A DNA stretch of 64,000 nt, taken from assembly GCF_003568845.1 (NCBI RefSeq), contig NZ_CP030126.1, positions 3,021,501 through 3,085,500 of the forward strand. Reading direction: 5' to 3'. The first letter of the stretch is position 1, and each line of letters starts with the position of its first letter. Position numbers and translations under genes: made by a program. Origin of the DNA: Indioceanicola profundi. Its GTDB lineage: Bacteria > Pseudomonadota > Alphaproteobacteria > Azospirillales > Azospirillaceae. The notes under the pieces were generated by a model. The model was not told the origin of the DNA. It did not search any database and saw only the letters and a list, made by a program, of their open reading frames with translations. Shown here one piece after another: positions 16,418 to 24,890 of this stretch.

Positions 16418-17689
16418 ATGGCCGATGCGGTTGAACAGGGCGAAGAGGTCAGAACCCCGGGTGGAAGCGTGGTCTTCGAGCCGTCGCCGCGGGCGGCCCG
16501 CGCCATGGCCTGGCTGCTGACGGCAGGATCGGAGTCGGCCAATCTGTCTGACCTGCTGACGCTGCTGGCCGGGCATCTGCGCGATGTCGGCGCCCCGCTG
16601 GATCGGATGACCCTGCATATCCGTCTTCTTCATCCGCAAATCCGCAGCCTGATCTATGTCTGGCGCTCGGGCGAGCAGGCGGTGGAGGTGATCGAGCGCA
16701 AACATGGGGTGGAGCTGACGCCCGCCTTCCGGAACAGCCCCATCGCCGCCATCACGGAGGGCGGGGCGGCAGGCGTGCATGTGCCCATCGGCCGCGTCCC
16801 GCCGCCCTATCCCTTCGAAATCCTGGACGAGTTGAAGGAGCAGGGCTTCACCGATTACGCTGCCATGGCCATGACCTTCTCCAGCGGCCGCCGCAACGTG
16901 GCGACCTTCGCCAGCAGGGCGCGGGAGGGGTTCAGCACGGACGACCTGACGCTCCTCTACGACATCCTGCCCGCGCTCAGCTCCTTGGTGGAGGTACGGG
17001 CCCTGCGACTGCTCACCACAAACCTGCTGGACGTCTATGTGGGGCGGGAGGCCGGGCAGCGCATCCTGAACGGCGATATCCGGCGCGGCACCGGCCTCAC
17101 CGTTTCCGCCGTGCTCTGGTACTGCGATCTCCGGGGCTTCACCGGCCTGGCGGACCGGTTGCCCATCGACCAGCTCATCGCCCTTCTGAACAACTATTTC
17201 GACATTATGGGCGGCGCTGTCGCGCGGCGCGGGGGCGAGGTGCTGAAATTCATCGGCGACGCCATGCTGGCCATCTTCCCCGTCGGGGAGGGGGACGGCG
17301 AGGTCCGCCACAAATGCGCCCTGGCCCTGGATGCGGCAGAGGAGGCCATCGCCGGCATGCGCCGCATCAACGCGCAACGTGCCGCCTGGGGCCAGCCGCA
17401 GCTCGGCGCCGGCATCGCCCTGCATCTGGGCGACGTGCTGTACGGGAATATCGGGGCCACCGACCGGCTGGACTTCACCGTGATCGGCCCGGCCGTCAAC
17501 CTGGTGACCCGGCTGGAGGAACTGACCCGCAACCTGGACCGCCAGCTCCTGACCTCGGCCGAATTCGCCCAGGCCCTGGCGGACAGCGACCGGGCCGACG
17601 CCCTGACCAGCCTTGGCCAGTACCCGGTGAAGGGGCTGGGCTATCAGGTTGAGGTGTTCGGCCGGTCGGAAACAGCGCGGGCGCGGTAA
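16418..17689 (+). CDS. Class III adenylate/guanylate cyclase domain protein
   Basis: About 423 residues. The N-terminal half (about 1-215) is a sensor-like region without transmembrane segments (AMAWLLTAGSESANLSDLLT..., GAAGVHVPIGRVPPPYPFEI) of the type found ahead of cyclase domains in rhizobia and Azospirillum relatives. The C-terminal class III catalytic domain has metal Asp residues in WYCDLRGFTGLADRL (about 238) and FIGDAMLAIFP (about 280), and the substrate pair Lys in EVLKFIGD and Asp in RLDFTVIGPAVNL, which favours ATP and so cAMP. The transition-state Asn/Arg region NLVTRLEELT is present. Start uncertain: an in-frame ATG lies at 16352 and the frame opens earlier. Confidence 0.88.
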   Translation: MADAVEQGEEVRTPGGSVVFEPSPRAARAMAWLLTAGSESANLSDLLTLLAGHLRDVGAPLDRMTLHIRLLHPQIRSLIYVWRSGEQAVEVIERKHGVELTPAFRNSPIAAITEGGAAGVHVPIGRVPPPYPFEILDELKEQGFTDYAAMAMTFSSGRRNVATFASRAREGFSTDDLTLLYDILPALSSLVEVRALRLLTTNLLDVYVGREAGQRILNGDIRRGTGLTVSAVLWYCDLRGFTGLADRLPIDQLIALLNNYFDIMGGAVARRGGEVLKFIGDAMLAIFPVGEGDGEVRHKCALALDAAEEAIAGMRRINAQRAAWGQPQLGAGIALHLGDVLYGNIGATDRLDFTVIGPAVNLVTRLEELTRNLDRQLLTSAEFAQALADSDRADALTSLGQYPVKGLGYQVEVFGRSETARAR

Positions 17690-17738
17690 CGGCGCTCCGC
17701 CATTATTCTCAATCCGGCGTGGAAGGAGCGAGCCCGCC

Positions 17739-17846
17739 ATGAAACCGGACCATCCTTTCCGCCGCACAGAGCCATCAAGCTATCTTCTATTTCGCTTTAT
17801 GATGTGGCTCTGGCAGCCGCATGCACACTGGCTCTCTGCCTCATAA
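17739..17846 (+). CDS. Possible 35-residue small protein
   Basis: A short frame, ATG at 17739 to TAA at 17846, encodes a 35-residue peptide with a basic N-terminus and an aromatic hydrophobic stretch (YLLFRFMMWLWQP). GGAAGGAGC lies about nine bases before the ATG. It fills most of the gap between the cyclase and hemH. No homologue is known to me and such frames occur by chance; treat as a candidate only. Confidence 0.2.
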   Translation: MKPDHPFRRTEPSSYLLFRFMMWLWQPHAHWLSAS

Positions 17847-17856
17847 AGTCCTCATC

Positions 17857-18945
17857 CTATTGGTCCTGTGGTCGGCTTCTCCGCTCCACGGGGCAGGCTC
17901 GGCCGGCGGTGCGGGAGCAGATTTCGTCGGGTGAGGCGGCTGCCCGGACATCGCGGACCAGATTGGTTAGACCCTCGATGAAGTCGGCGTGGGTCCCGAC
18001 TTCCGGCACGGCCACGAAGTGGGGCACGCCGCTGCGCAGGGCGAAATCCCGGTAATCCCGGCCGATCCCCGGCAACTCGCCGGAGCCGCCGGAGACGGAG
18101 CTGATCGGGACCAGCACAAGCGGAACCCTGTCAAGGCCGGCCCGCTCAATCTCCGTTTCCACCGTGGAGCCGATGCCGGTCCGCAGGCCGGCCAATGGCT
18201 CATGGCAGAGCGCCCAGTCCAGTCCGGGCATGGCCAGCGCGTCCATGATGGCCTCCGCAGTCCGTTCGCACTGCCGGCCATAGGCACCATCGCCCCGATG
18301 CGGCAGGCCCCGGGCGGAGAACAGGAGGCGGGGGGTCCCGTGCGCTGCTGCCGCGGCCAGCCCCCAGCGCGCCAGATTGGCGACGCCGCGCACGAAGCCC
18401 GGTTCGACAGGGAAGCAGCAGATGGTGCGCGTCGGCTTCTCCAGCCCCGCCGCCAGCGCCGCCCGTCGCCAGTCCCGCAGGGCGGAGCCGGTGAAGGTGG
18501 CTGAGAATTGCGGGCGGAGCGGCAGCAGGACCAACTCGTCCGGGTTCCAATCCTTGACCGCCAGGGCCGTTTCGCTGCTTCGCGGGTGCCAGTAGCGCAT
18601 GGCCACGAAGGTGCGGACCTCGCCCTCATCCCACAGGGCTTCCTCGAGTGCCCTGGCCTGCGCCTCCGTGCCCGCCAGGATGGAGCTGACGCCAGCCCCG
18701 CCGCCCTTCGCCAGCCGGCGCGCGGACAGGTGGGCTGCCAGGAAGCGCAGCGGTTGCGGCAGGCGCAGGATGGCCGGATCGTGGAACAGGTTGAACAGGA
18801 ACGGCCGCACGGCATCCGGCCCATCGGGCCCGCCCGTATTCAGCAGCACCACGGCGACGCGCCGCCGGCGATCCTGCCGCGACACGCCAAGCCCGGACAT
18901 CAGGGGCTCACCGGCGGGTTTGAAGGGGGCGGGCAGGCTCACCAT
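17857..18945 (-). CDS. hemH: Ferrochelatase-family protein lacking the usual catalytic residues
   Basis: About 362 residues with clear ferrochelatase architecture: VAVVLLNTGGPDGPDAVRPFLFNLFHDPAI at the front, LLPLRPQFSATFTGSAL in the middle, and VPEVGTHADFIEGLTNLV near the end. Two positions that are essentially invariant are changed. The SAHGLP motif reads SARGLP (Arg at about residue 212 in place of the metal-inserting His), and the SEHSETLVE motif reads SGGSGELPG, losing the catalytic Glu. The CYQSRVGPLKWIGP region is also degraded to CHEPLAGLRTGIGS. The gene sits in the normal hemE-adjacent place. It may be an inactive paralogue, a chaperone-like remnant, or a divergent chelatase; haem synthesis would then need another enzyme. 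TTG at 18957 is an alternative start. Confidence 0.82.
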   Translation of the reverse strand: MVSLPAPFKPAGEPLMSGLGVSRQDRRRRVAVVLLNTGGPDGPDAVRPFLFNLFHDPAILRLPQPLRFLAAHLSARRLAKGGGAGVSSILAGTEAQARALEEALWDEGEVRTFVAMRYWHPRSSETALAVKDWNPDELVLLPLRPQFSATFTGSALRDWRRAALAAGLEKPTRTICCFPVEPGFVRGVANLARWGLAAAAAHGTPRLLFSARGLPHRGDGAYGRQCERTAEAIMDALAMPGLDWALCHEPLAGLRTGIGSTVETEIERAGLDRVPLVLVPISSVSGGSGELPGIGRDYRDFALRSGVPHFVAVPEVGTHADFIEGLTNLVRDVRAAASPDEICSRTAGRACPVERRSRPQDQ

Positions 18946-19076
18946 CGGCCTCGACAAGGGCGGAAGCCTTCAGTCTCCAGCGCCTGCCGCCGCAAATCAA
19001 CCACTACCGGAAGTCGCCGGACGACTCGGTATATGGGTAAATAAACCTAGAGCCGGAGGCGGGTAGGCTGAATCCG

Positions 19077-20135
19077 TCACCGCCCGCCGCGGATCATCTC
19101 CGCCAGCCGGCTCACATGCTCCGGCGGGGTCTCCTTGATGATGCCGTGGCCCAGATTGAAGATGAAGGGTCCGTTCCGGAATGCCCCCAGGATCGCCCCC
19201 ACAGCCTCCTCCATGGCTTTGCCGCCGGTGAGCAGGAGGACGGGGTCCAGATTGCCCTGGACGCACAGGCGGGGCTGCAATCGGCTTGCAGCCCATTCCA
19301 GGGGCACCGACGGGTCCAGCGAGACGGCATCCACGCCGGTCCGCTCCACATAGCGCTCCAGATTGAGGCCGGCCTGCCGCGGGAAGCCGATCACCGGCAA
19401 GCCCGGATGCAGCTTTTTCAGTTCCTGGACGATGTGCCTAGTCGGCTCGATCGACCAGCGGTCGAACCCGGCGGCGGGAAGAGCGCCCGCCCAGCTGTCG
19501 AAAAGCTGCACGACCTCCGCACCCGCCCGCACCTGGGCCGACAGATAGGCCACGGTGGCGTCGGTCACGATGTCGATCAGCCGGCCGAACCCCTCCGGAT
19601 CGCCGAATGCCCAGCGTTTCACATGCTGGTATTCCTTCGATCCGCCGCCCTCCACCATGTAGCAGGCCACCGTCCAGGGGGAGCCGGCGAAGCCGATCAG
19701 GGCCGTCTGGCGGAAATCCTGGTCCAATGCCGCCCGGATATTGGCAACCGTCTCGTAGACCGGCTGCGCCTTCGCATGCAGCCCATCCATATCCAGCCGG
19801 GCGAGGCCGGCCGCATCCCGGATCGGGTCCAGCTTCGGCCCTTCGCCCTCCGCGAATTCCAGATGCTGGCCGAGGGCCCAGGGCACGATCAGGATGTCCG
19901 AGAACAGGATCGCCGCATCCATCCCATAGCGGCGCAGCGGCTGCAGCGTCACCTCGCAGGCGAGGTCCGGCTTCCTGCACAGATCCAGGAAGCTGCCGGC
20001 CTGCCGCCGCGTCTCCCGATATTCCGGCAGATAACGCCCGGCCTGGCGCATCAGCCAGAAGGGCGGGCGCGGCTGCGCCGCTCCTCCCAGGGCTTTCAGG
20101 AAGGGCTTTTCGGTACCGGCGAGGGGGCTGGTCAT
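19077..20135 (-). CDS. hemE: Uroporphyrinogen decarboxylase HemE
   Basis: A 352-residue cytoplasmic enzyme that decarboxylates uroporphyrinogen III to coproporphyrinogen III in haem synthesis. Signature one is [17 protein letters not shown] near the N-terminus, with the catalytic Asp in [16 protein letters not shown]; signature two is [19 protein letters not shown]. The C-terminal VQGNLDP and FNLGHGI motifs are intact and length is normal. Start placed at [11 protein letters not shown] (20135); an in-frame ATG at 20162 adds nine residues. Upstream lies the candidate replication origin; downstream, about 130 bases on, hemH runs on the same strand. Confidence 0.96.
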   Translation of the reverse strand: MTSPLAGTEKPFLKALGGAAQPRPPFWLMRQAGRYLPEYRETRRQAGSFLDLCRKPDLACEVTLQPLRRYGMDAAILFSDILIVPWALGQHLEFAEGEGPKLDPIRDAAGLARLDMDGLHAKAQPVYETVANIRAALDQDFRQTALIGFAGSPWTVACYMVEGGGSKEYQHVKRWAFGDPEGFGRLIDIVTDATVAYLSAQVRAGAEVVQLFDSWAGALPAAGFDRWSIEPTRHIVQELKKLHPGLPVIGFPRQAGLNLERYVERTGVDAVSLDPSVPLEWAASRLQPRLCVQGNLDPVLLLTGGKAMEEAVGAILGAFRNGPFIFNLGHGIIKETPPEHVSRLAEMIRGGR

Positions 20136-20215
20136 CGGGCTTGGTCCACGGGTTTCGTCCACGCCCCTTTTACCTTGAGTCTCTTTGTTTAAGGAATGGG
20201 GGTGGTAGTGGGTCC

Positions 20216-20224
20216 TGTGGATAA
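20216..20224 (-). promoter_or_regulatory. Perfect DnaA box in candidate oriC
   Basis: TGTGGATAA, the reverse complement of the consensus TTATCCACA, lies about 20 bases from the AT-richer stretch in the hemE-ppsR gap. This is the expected high-affinity DnaA site. Confidence 0.7.
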
Positions 20225-20292
20225 CGGTAATTCCGACTCTTGCCCAGATTCGTCCACAGCAAGCGGGATCGGGCGAGTTGGCCGGAAAAGCC

Positions 20293-20301
20293 TGTGGATA
20301 T
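20293..20301 (-). promoter_or_regulatory. Near-consensus DnaA box in candidate oriC
   Basis: TGTGGATAT differs from the DnaA consensus in one terminal base and has the same orientation as the perfect box 77 bases away. Confidence 0.55.
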
Positions 20302-20534
20302 TTCCTGGGGTATCGCGTCCGGCCCCGCGCCTGCGCTAGAGTCCGGGAAAGGATGAGTCCTGGGGACTGCGGAAAATCGGCTTCCGAGTCGTCCCGGATT
20401 CACCGGCAAACCCGACAAGCCATGCCCGCTCGGCCAAAGCCATGGCACAAGGGAATGGGGAGCGGGGGGCGATTGTTGTGCCCTTGCCGTTTTTCCCGAC
20501 TTATCCCCGTTCGCTCCGGAGATGCGCACCGCAC

Positions 20535-21443
20535 ATGGACCAGACCAAGATCTTCCATCTCCACCTCGTCTCCGACGCGACGGGGGAGACCATCCATTCC
20601 GTGGCGCGCGCCTGCGTCAGCCAGTTCGACCGCATCGAACCGGCGGAGCATTTCTGGAACTTGGTCCGCACGGACCGGCAGCTCGATCTGGTGATCGAGG
20701 GCATCCGGGATAATCCGGGGCTGGTGATGTTCACGCTGGTGAACGACAAGCTGCGCCGACGCCTGCAGGACACCTGCCGGGAGCTGTCGGTACCCTGCAT
20801 TCCCGTGCTGGACCCGCTGATTGCCGCGCTCGGCGCCTATCTGGGCCTGGAAAGCCAGAGCCAGCCGGGCCGCCAGCATGCGCTGGACGCCGAATATTTC
20901 GGCCGCATCGACGCCATGGACTACGCGCTCAACCATGATGACGGGCAGAGTTCCTGGGACCTGCACGAGGCCGATGTGATCCTGGTGGGCGTGTCCCGCA
21001 CCTCCAAGACCCCGACCTGCATCTATCTGGCCAACCGCGGCATCAAGGCGGCCAATGTCCCCTATGTGCCGGGCGTGCCGCCGCCGGCAGAGCTGGACGA
21101 GCTGAAGCGGCCCCTGGTGGTCGGGCTCACCAAGGATGCCGAGCGGCTGATCCAGATCCGTCGCAACCGGCTGCGCCTGCTGAACCAGGGGGAGGAGACC
21201 AGCTACACCGATCCGGAGCAGGTGCGGGCGGAGCTGACCGAGGCGCGGCGCTATTACAGCCGCCGCGGCTGGCCGGTGATCGACGTTACCCGCCGCTCCA
21301 TCGAGGAGACGGCGGCGGAAATCCTGATGCTGCTGGCCCGCCGCCGCCCGTCGGCCGCCGCGGCAGCGGCGGCCCAGGCGGCATCCGCCACGCTGTCGAC
21401 CGGCGCGGATATCGTTCCGCCGCCCGAGGAGAAGGGGCAATGA
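20535..21443 (+). CDS. ppsR: PEP synthase regulatory kinase/pyrophosphorylase-family protein (DUF299)
   Basis: A 302-residue bifunctional regulator of the DUF299 family. In enteric bacteria PpsR uses ADP to phosphorylate, and Pi to dephosphorylate, PEP synthase; in other lineages it acts on pyruvate phosphate dikinase, and which target exists here is not shown by this window. The family P-loop GVSRTSKTPT lies near residue 153, with FHLHLVSDATGETI at the start and the conserved NRLRLLNQGEETSYTD near 215. The C-terminal tail is Ala-rich and unconserved. It is the RP001 gene that borders the origin in alphaproteobacteria. Its TGA overlaps the maf start by four bases. Confidence 0.94.
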   Translation: MDQTKIFHLHLVSDATGETIHSVARACVSQFDRIEPAEHFWNLVRTDRQLDLVIEGIRDNPGLVMFTLVNDKLRRRLQDTCRELSVPCIPVLDPLIAALGAYLGLESQSQPGRQHALDAEYFGRIDAMDYALNHDDGQSSWDLHEADVILVGVSRTSKTPTCIYLANRGIKAANVPYVPGVPPPAELDELKRPLVVGLTKDAERLIQIRRNRLRLLNQGEETSYTDPEQVRAELTEARRYYSRRGWPVIDVTRRSIEETAAEILMLLARRRPSAAAAAAAQAASATLSTGADIVPPPEEKGQ

Positions 21444-22054
21444 GCAACAGGCTTTCGGACGTGCCGGTGATCCTGGCCTCCGGCAGCGCCACCCGCCGCC
21501 GCATGCTGGAGCAGGCCGGGCTGGAGGTGATCGCCGACGCGCTCGCCGTGGATGAGGAGGAGGTGAAACTCTCCTGCAAGGCCGCCGGGCTGAAGCCGGA
21601 GGAGGTGGCGGAGGCGCTGGCGGAGCTGAAGGCCAGCCGGATCGCCCGCCGCTATCCCGGCGCACATGTGATCGGCGCCGACCAGATGCTGGAATGCGGC
21701 GGGGAGTGGTTCGACAAGCCTGTGGACAGGGAGTCCGCCCGCCGGCAACTCCAGGCCCTCTCCGGCCGCACCCACAGGCTGATCTCCTGCGCCGTGGTCA
21801 TGCATAACGGCGCCCGTATCTGGCACCATGTGGACCACGCCACCCTGACCATGCGGGAGCTGTCACCGGAATTCCTGGACCGCTATCTCGACTCGGCCGG
21901 TCCGGCGGTGCAGGGCTCCGTCGGCGCGTATCATCTCGAAGGGCTGGGCGCGCAACTTTTCGCGCGGGTGACGGGGGACTTCTTCACCGTGCTCGGGCTG
22001 CCCCTGCTGCCGCTGTTGGATTTCCTGCGGGTCCGGGGCGTGCTGCCGCGGTAG
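21440..22054 (+). CDS. maf: Maf-family nucleoside triphosphate pyrophosphatase
   Basis: A 204-residue house-cleaning pyrophosphatase that hydrolyses non-canonical or modified NTPs. The family start VILASGSATRRRMLEQAGL supplies the phosphate-binding Ser/Arg/Arg, followed by the Glu and Lys regions (ALAELKASRIA), the metal Asp in VIGADQML, and GAYHLEGLGAQLF near the end. Coupled to ppsR by a four-base overlap; aroE follows after about 80 bases. The ppsR-maf-aroE-coaE-dnaQ run is the usual right-hand side of the alphaproteobacterial origin. Confidence 0.93.
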   Translation: MSNRLSDVPVILASGSATRRRMLEQAGLEVIADALAVDEEEVKLSCKAAGLKPEEVAEALAELKASRIARRYPGAHVIGADQMLECGGEWFDKPVDRESARRQLQALSGRTHRLISCAVVMHNGARIWHHVDHATLTMRELSPEFLDRYLDSAGPAVQGSVGAYHLEGLGAQLFARVTGDFFTVLGLPLLPLLDFLRVRGVLPR

Positions 22055-22132
22055 CGGCACTGCCGGGCTTTCCCCCAATTGCCGGGCGGCTTACGATCCG
22101 GCGGAGAGGGAAGAGACAGGAAGGCGCACGGC

Positions 22133-22975
22133 ATGATCCTCACGGGCAAGGCCAGGATTGCGGGGGTGATGGGCTGGCCCGTGGGCCATTCCCGCAGCCC
22201 GCGGCTGCACGGCTTCTGGCTGCGGCAGCACGGCATTGACGGGGCCTATGTGCCGCTGGCCGTTCCGCCCGACCGGGTGGAGCAGGCGATCCGTGCCCTG
22301 CCGGCCCTGGGCCTGCGCGGCTGCAACGTCACCGTCCCGCACAAGGAGGCGGCGCTGCGCGCCGTGGACAGGCTGGACCCGGTGGCCAAACGCATCGGGG
22401 CGGTGAACACCATCCTTGTGCATGAGGACGGCACGCTGGAAGGCCGCAACACCGACGGCTTCGGCTTTGTGGAAAATCTGCGAGAGGGCGCGCCAGGCTG
22501 GCGCGCCGATGCCGGGCCGGCGGTGGTGCTGGGGGCCGGCGGTGCGGCCCGTGCCATCCTTGTGGCGCTGCTGGAGGAGGGGGCGCCGGAGATCCGGCTG
22601 ACCAACCGTACCGCGGCCCGGGCGGAAGAGCTGGCCGCGGAGATCGGCGGCCCGATCCGGATCGTGCCCTGGGAGCGACGGGCCGATGCCCTGTCGGGCG
22701 CCGCCCTGCTGGTGAACACCACGACGCAGGGCATGACCGGCCAGCCGGCGCTGGAGATCGAGCTTTCCGATCTGCCCGCCACGGCACTGGTGACGGACAT
22801 CGTCTATACGCCGCTGGTGACGCCGTTGCTGGCCGCGGCGCAGGCCCGCGGGAACCCCGTCGTGGACGGGATCGGCATGCTGCTGCACCAGGCCCGCCCC
22901 GGTTTCGCCGTCTGGTTCGGACTTGATCCACAGGTAACGCCGGAACTGCGCCGCTTCGTGCTGGAGGGCGCATGA
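22133..22975 (+). CDS. aroE: Shikimate dehydrogenase AroE
   Basis: A 280-residue NADPH-dependent enzyme reducing 3-dehydroshikimate to shikimate in aromatic amino-acid synthesis. Substrate-binding motifs are [17 protein letters not shown] (about residues 14-30) and [11 protein letters not shown] with the catalytic Lys; NTDGFGF supplies the second substrate Asp. The nucleotide site is [17 protein letters not shown], with the NRT of LTNRTAARA selecting NADP. Start at 22133 has AGGAAGG ahead of it. Between it and coaE lies a palindromic repeat. Confidence 0.96.
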   Translation: MILTGKARIAGVMGWPVGHSRSPRLHGFWLRQHGIDGAYVPLAVPPDRVEQAIRALPALGLRGCNVTVPHKEAALRAVDRLDPVAKRIGAVNTILVHEDGTLEGRNTDGFGFVENLREGAPGWRADAGPAVVLGAGGAARAILVALLEEGAPEIRLTNRTAARAEELAAEIGGPIRIVPWERRADALSGAALLVNTTTQGMTGQPALEIELSDLPATALVTDIVYTPLVTPLLAAAQARGNPVVDGIGMLLHQARPGFAVWFGLDPQVTPELRRFVLEGA

Positions 22976-22983
22976 CCGGGCCC

Positions 22984-23066
22984 GTAGGTCGCAAGAAGCG
23001 AAGCGGATTGCGACGGGCGACCGGCGGGATCGTCGCAATCCGACCTTCGGCCTTCTTGCGACCTAC
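22984..23066. repeat. Full palindromic repeat, GTAGGTCG family
   Basis: Starts GTAGGTCGCAAGAAG and ends with its exact reverse complement CTTCTTGCGACCTAC; inner arms GCGGATTGCGAC and GTCGCAATCCG also pair, so the whole 83 bases can fold into one long hairpin. It lies between aroE and coaE. Related copies are listed at 24421, 30616, 32066, 37523, 43668, 57230, 58083 and 58178. Confidence 0.85.
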
Positions 23067-23084
23067 GGATCGAGCTATCCCGTC

Positions 23085-23726
23085 ATGATCGTCCTCGGTC
23101 TCACCGGCTCCATCGGCATGGGGAAGAGCACGGCAGCCGGGATGCTGCGCCGGCTGGGCTGCCCGGTGCATGATTCGGACGCGGTTGTCCACAGGCTCTA
23201 TGCGCGGGGCGGAGCGGCGGTGCCGCTGATCGCCGCGGCTTTTCCGGGCACTGTGAAAAACGGGGCCGTGGACCGGGTGGCGCTATCCGCCGCCGTGATG
23301 AACGATCCACAGGCTTTCCACAGGCTTGAACACATCGTCCACCCGCTGGTGCGGGGGGAGGAGCAGCGGTTCCTGCGCCGCTGCGCCATGCGCCGGGTTC
23401 CGGTCGCCGTGCTGGATATTCCGCTGCTGTTCGAGAGCGGGGGAAGGGCGCGTGTGGACCGGGTGGCGGTGGTCTCCGCGCCCGCCTTCATCCAGCGCGC
23501 CCGGGTGCTGGCCCGGCCGGGCATGACGGAGGCGAAGTTCCGCGCCATCCTGGCCCGGCAGATGCCGGATGTGGAAAAGCGCCGCCGCGCCGACTATGTG
23601 GTGCCCACCGGCCTTGGCCGCCGCAAGACCTTGCTGGCGCTGCGCCGGATCGTCACAATGCTGAAAGGCCGGCGGGGCCGGGTCTGGCCGCCGCGGGGCC
23701 ATGTTCCGACAAGGATTGGTGGATAG
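23085..23726 (+). CDS. coaE: Dephospho-CoA kinase CoaE
   Basis: A 213-residue P-loop kinase that carries out the last step of coenzyme A synthesis. Walker A is GLTGSIGMGKST (residues 5-16), the substrate Asp is in VHDSDAVVHRLY, and DIPLLFESG is the family lid motif. The C-terminal tail after LGRRKTLLALRRIV is basic and unconserved. dnaQ begins four bases after its stop, so the two are cotranscribed. Confidence 0.95.
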   Translation: MIVLGLTGSIGMGKSTAAGMLRRLGCPVHDSDAVVHRLYARGGAAVPLIAAAFPGTVKNGAVDRVALSAAVMNDPQAFHRLEHIVHPLVRGEEQRFLRRCAMRRVPVAVLDIPLLFESGGRARVDRVAVVSAPAFIQRARVLARPGMTEAKFRAILARQMPDVEKRRRADYVVPTGLGRRKTLLALRRIVTMLKGRRGRVWPPRGHVPTRIGG

Positions 23727-23729
23727 CCC

Positions 23730-24416
23730 ATGCGCGAGATCGTGCTGGATACGGAAACGACGGGCGTGGACGCCTTGAACGGCGACCGGCTGGTGGAAAT
23801 CGGCTGCGTGGAGCTGTTCAACCATGTCGCCACCGGCAACACCTACCATGTCTACATCAACCCGGAACGGGACATGCCGGAGGAGGCGTTCCGCATCCAC
23901 GGCCTGTCCAACGAGTTCCTGTCCGACAAGCCCCTGTTCAGCGAGGTGGTGGGCGAATTCCTGGAGTTCATCGGGAACGACCAGCTGGTTATCCACAATG
24001 CCGGCTTTGATATCGGCTTCATCAATGCGGAGCTGCGCCGCATCGGAATGAAGAGCCTGTCCAACCCGGTGCTGGATACGGTGGTGATGGCGCGCAAGCG
24101 CTTCCCTGGTGCGGCCGCCAGCCTGGACGCGCTCTGCCGCCGGTTCGAGATCGACAATTCCAACCGCACCCTGCACGGCGCGCTGCTGGACAGCGAGCTG
24201 CTGGCGGAAGTGTATCTGGAGCTGCTGGGCGGACGTCAGCCCGACCTGGTGCTGGCCGGGTCGGAGGCGGCACGGGATGCCGCCATCCGCGTCGAGCGCC
24301 CCCGCCGCGAACCCCGCCCGCACCAGCCCCTGCCGGAGGAGCTGGCCGCGCACGAGGCCTTCCTGAAGGGCTTCAAAGCCGCACCGCTCTGGTTCGCGGA
24401 GACGAAGGCGGAGTGA
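23730..24416 (+). CDS. dnaQ: DNA polymerase III epsilon subunit (proofreading exonuclease)
   Basis: A 228-residue 3-prime to 5-prime exonuclease of the DnaQ/DEDDh class that proofreads for the replicative polymerase. Exo I is VLDTETTGVD (D7, E9), Exo II HNAGFDIGFINAEL near residue 90, and Exo III HGALLDSELLAEVYLEL with the general-base His and final Asp. The C-terminal tail (RREPRPHQPLPEELAAHEAFL) would bind the polymerase alpha subunit. A perfect DnaA box TTATCCACA lies inside at 23989-23997 and is probably incidental to the coding sequence. In many relatives secB follows divergently; here a repeat and vapBC follow. Confidence 0.96.
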   Translation: MREIVLDTETTGVDALNGDRLVEIGCVELFNHVATGNTYHVYINPERDMPEEAFRIHGLSNEFLSDKPLFSEVVGEFLEFIGNDQLVIHNAGFDIGFINAELRRIGMKSLSNPVLDTVVMARKRFPGAAASLDALCRRFEIDNSNRTLHGALLDSELLAEVYLELLGGRQPDLVLAGSEAARDAAIRVERPRREPRPHQPLPEELAAHEAFLKGFKAAPLWFAETKAE

Positions 24417-24420
24417 CGCC

Positions 24421-24501
24421 GTAGGTCGGCCGCCGAGCGAATGCGAGGCTCGACATGACAGGGCCGGAAGTCGGGCTTCGCTAAGCTCAGCACCGACCTA
24501 C
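24421..24501. repeat. Palindromic repeat, GTAGGTCGG family
   Basis: Opens GTAGGTCGGCCGCCGAGCG and closes with CACCGACCTAC; ends pair but the inner part is imperfect (GCGAATGCGAGG and GTCGGGCTTCGC). It starts four bases after the dnaQ stop and its right end supplies the TAG stop codon of vapC. Confidence 0.75.
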
Positions 24502-24890
24502 GCCTCGACCAGCGGCAGGTCCGTCTGTGAGAAGTCGTTGCCCTTGAATAGCAGGGGGGCCCCGGCTGCCTTGGCCAGCGCATAGACGAAGCAATCCCCG
24601 AAATTCAGCGCCGCCGGATGGCGCCCGCGCCCGAAACGCTGGAAGGCTTGGCGGGCCAGCTTCGCCTGCTCCACCGTGACGGGCTCGATCATCAGGCCGA
24701 GCTGGGCGATGGCGACATCCAGTTCGCGGCCGTCAATCGTGCTGCCAACCCTGTCCACCTTCAGCGCAACCTCCATGTAGGAGGCGGCCGACAGCCTCGG
24801 GTTCGGCGCGTCGGCGATTGCCGCCATGAAGCGTTCACGCTCATCTTCTCCGGCGAGGATCGCGATCAAGGCGGAACTGTCGACGATCAC
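24498..24890 (-). CDS. vapC: VapC-type PIN-domain toxin ribonuclease
   Basis: A 130-residue PIN-domain endoribonuclease, the toxin of a type II toxin-antitoxin pair; relatives cut tRNA or rRNA. The acidic metal-binding residues are seen in MIVDSSALIAIL (D4), SAASYMEVAL (E41), NFGDCFVYALA and KGNDFSQTDL. Its start overlaps the stop of the antitoxin gene (ATGA), and its TAG lies inside the end of a GTAGGTCGG repeat. Regulation is expected through VapB-VapC binding to the operon promoter upstream of 25177. Confidence 0.93.
   Translation of the reverse strand: MIVDSSALIAILAGEDERERFMAAIADAPNPRLSAASYMEVALKVDRVGSTIDGRELDVAIAQLGLMIEPVTVEQAKLARQAFQRFGRGRHPAALNFGDCFVYALAKAAGAPLLFKGNDFSQTDLPLVEA

Larger units (their letters stand above)
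20163..20534. other. Candidate chromosomal replication origin (oriC)
   Basis: The gap between divergent hemE and ppsR (the RP001/DUF299 gene) is the proven origin site in Caulobacter and the predicted one in Rickettsia; gene order on both sides here matches. It holds a perfect DnaA box TGTGGATAA (20216-20224), a one-mismatch box TGTGGATAT (20293-20301), a weaker TCGTCCACA (20250-20258) and TTATCCCCG (20501-20509). An AT-richer stretch at 20167-20196 (CTTTTACC...TTTGTTTAAGG) next to the first box could be the unwinding element. Genes on both sides are transcribed away from it. No full TTAA-N7-TTAA CtrA site is visible. Confidence 0.72.

Noticed and set aside
23989-23997. Perfect DnaA box TTATCCACA inside dnaQ as part of the origin
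   Set aside because: It encodes LVIHN, a conserved exonuclease motif, and lies isolated about 3.7 kb from the hemE-ppsR gap; kept only as an incidental match.
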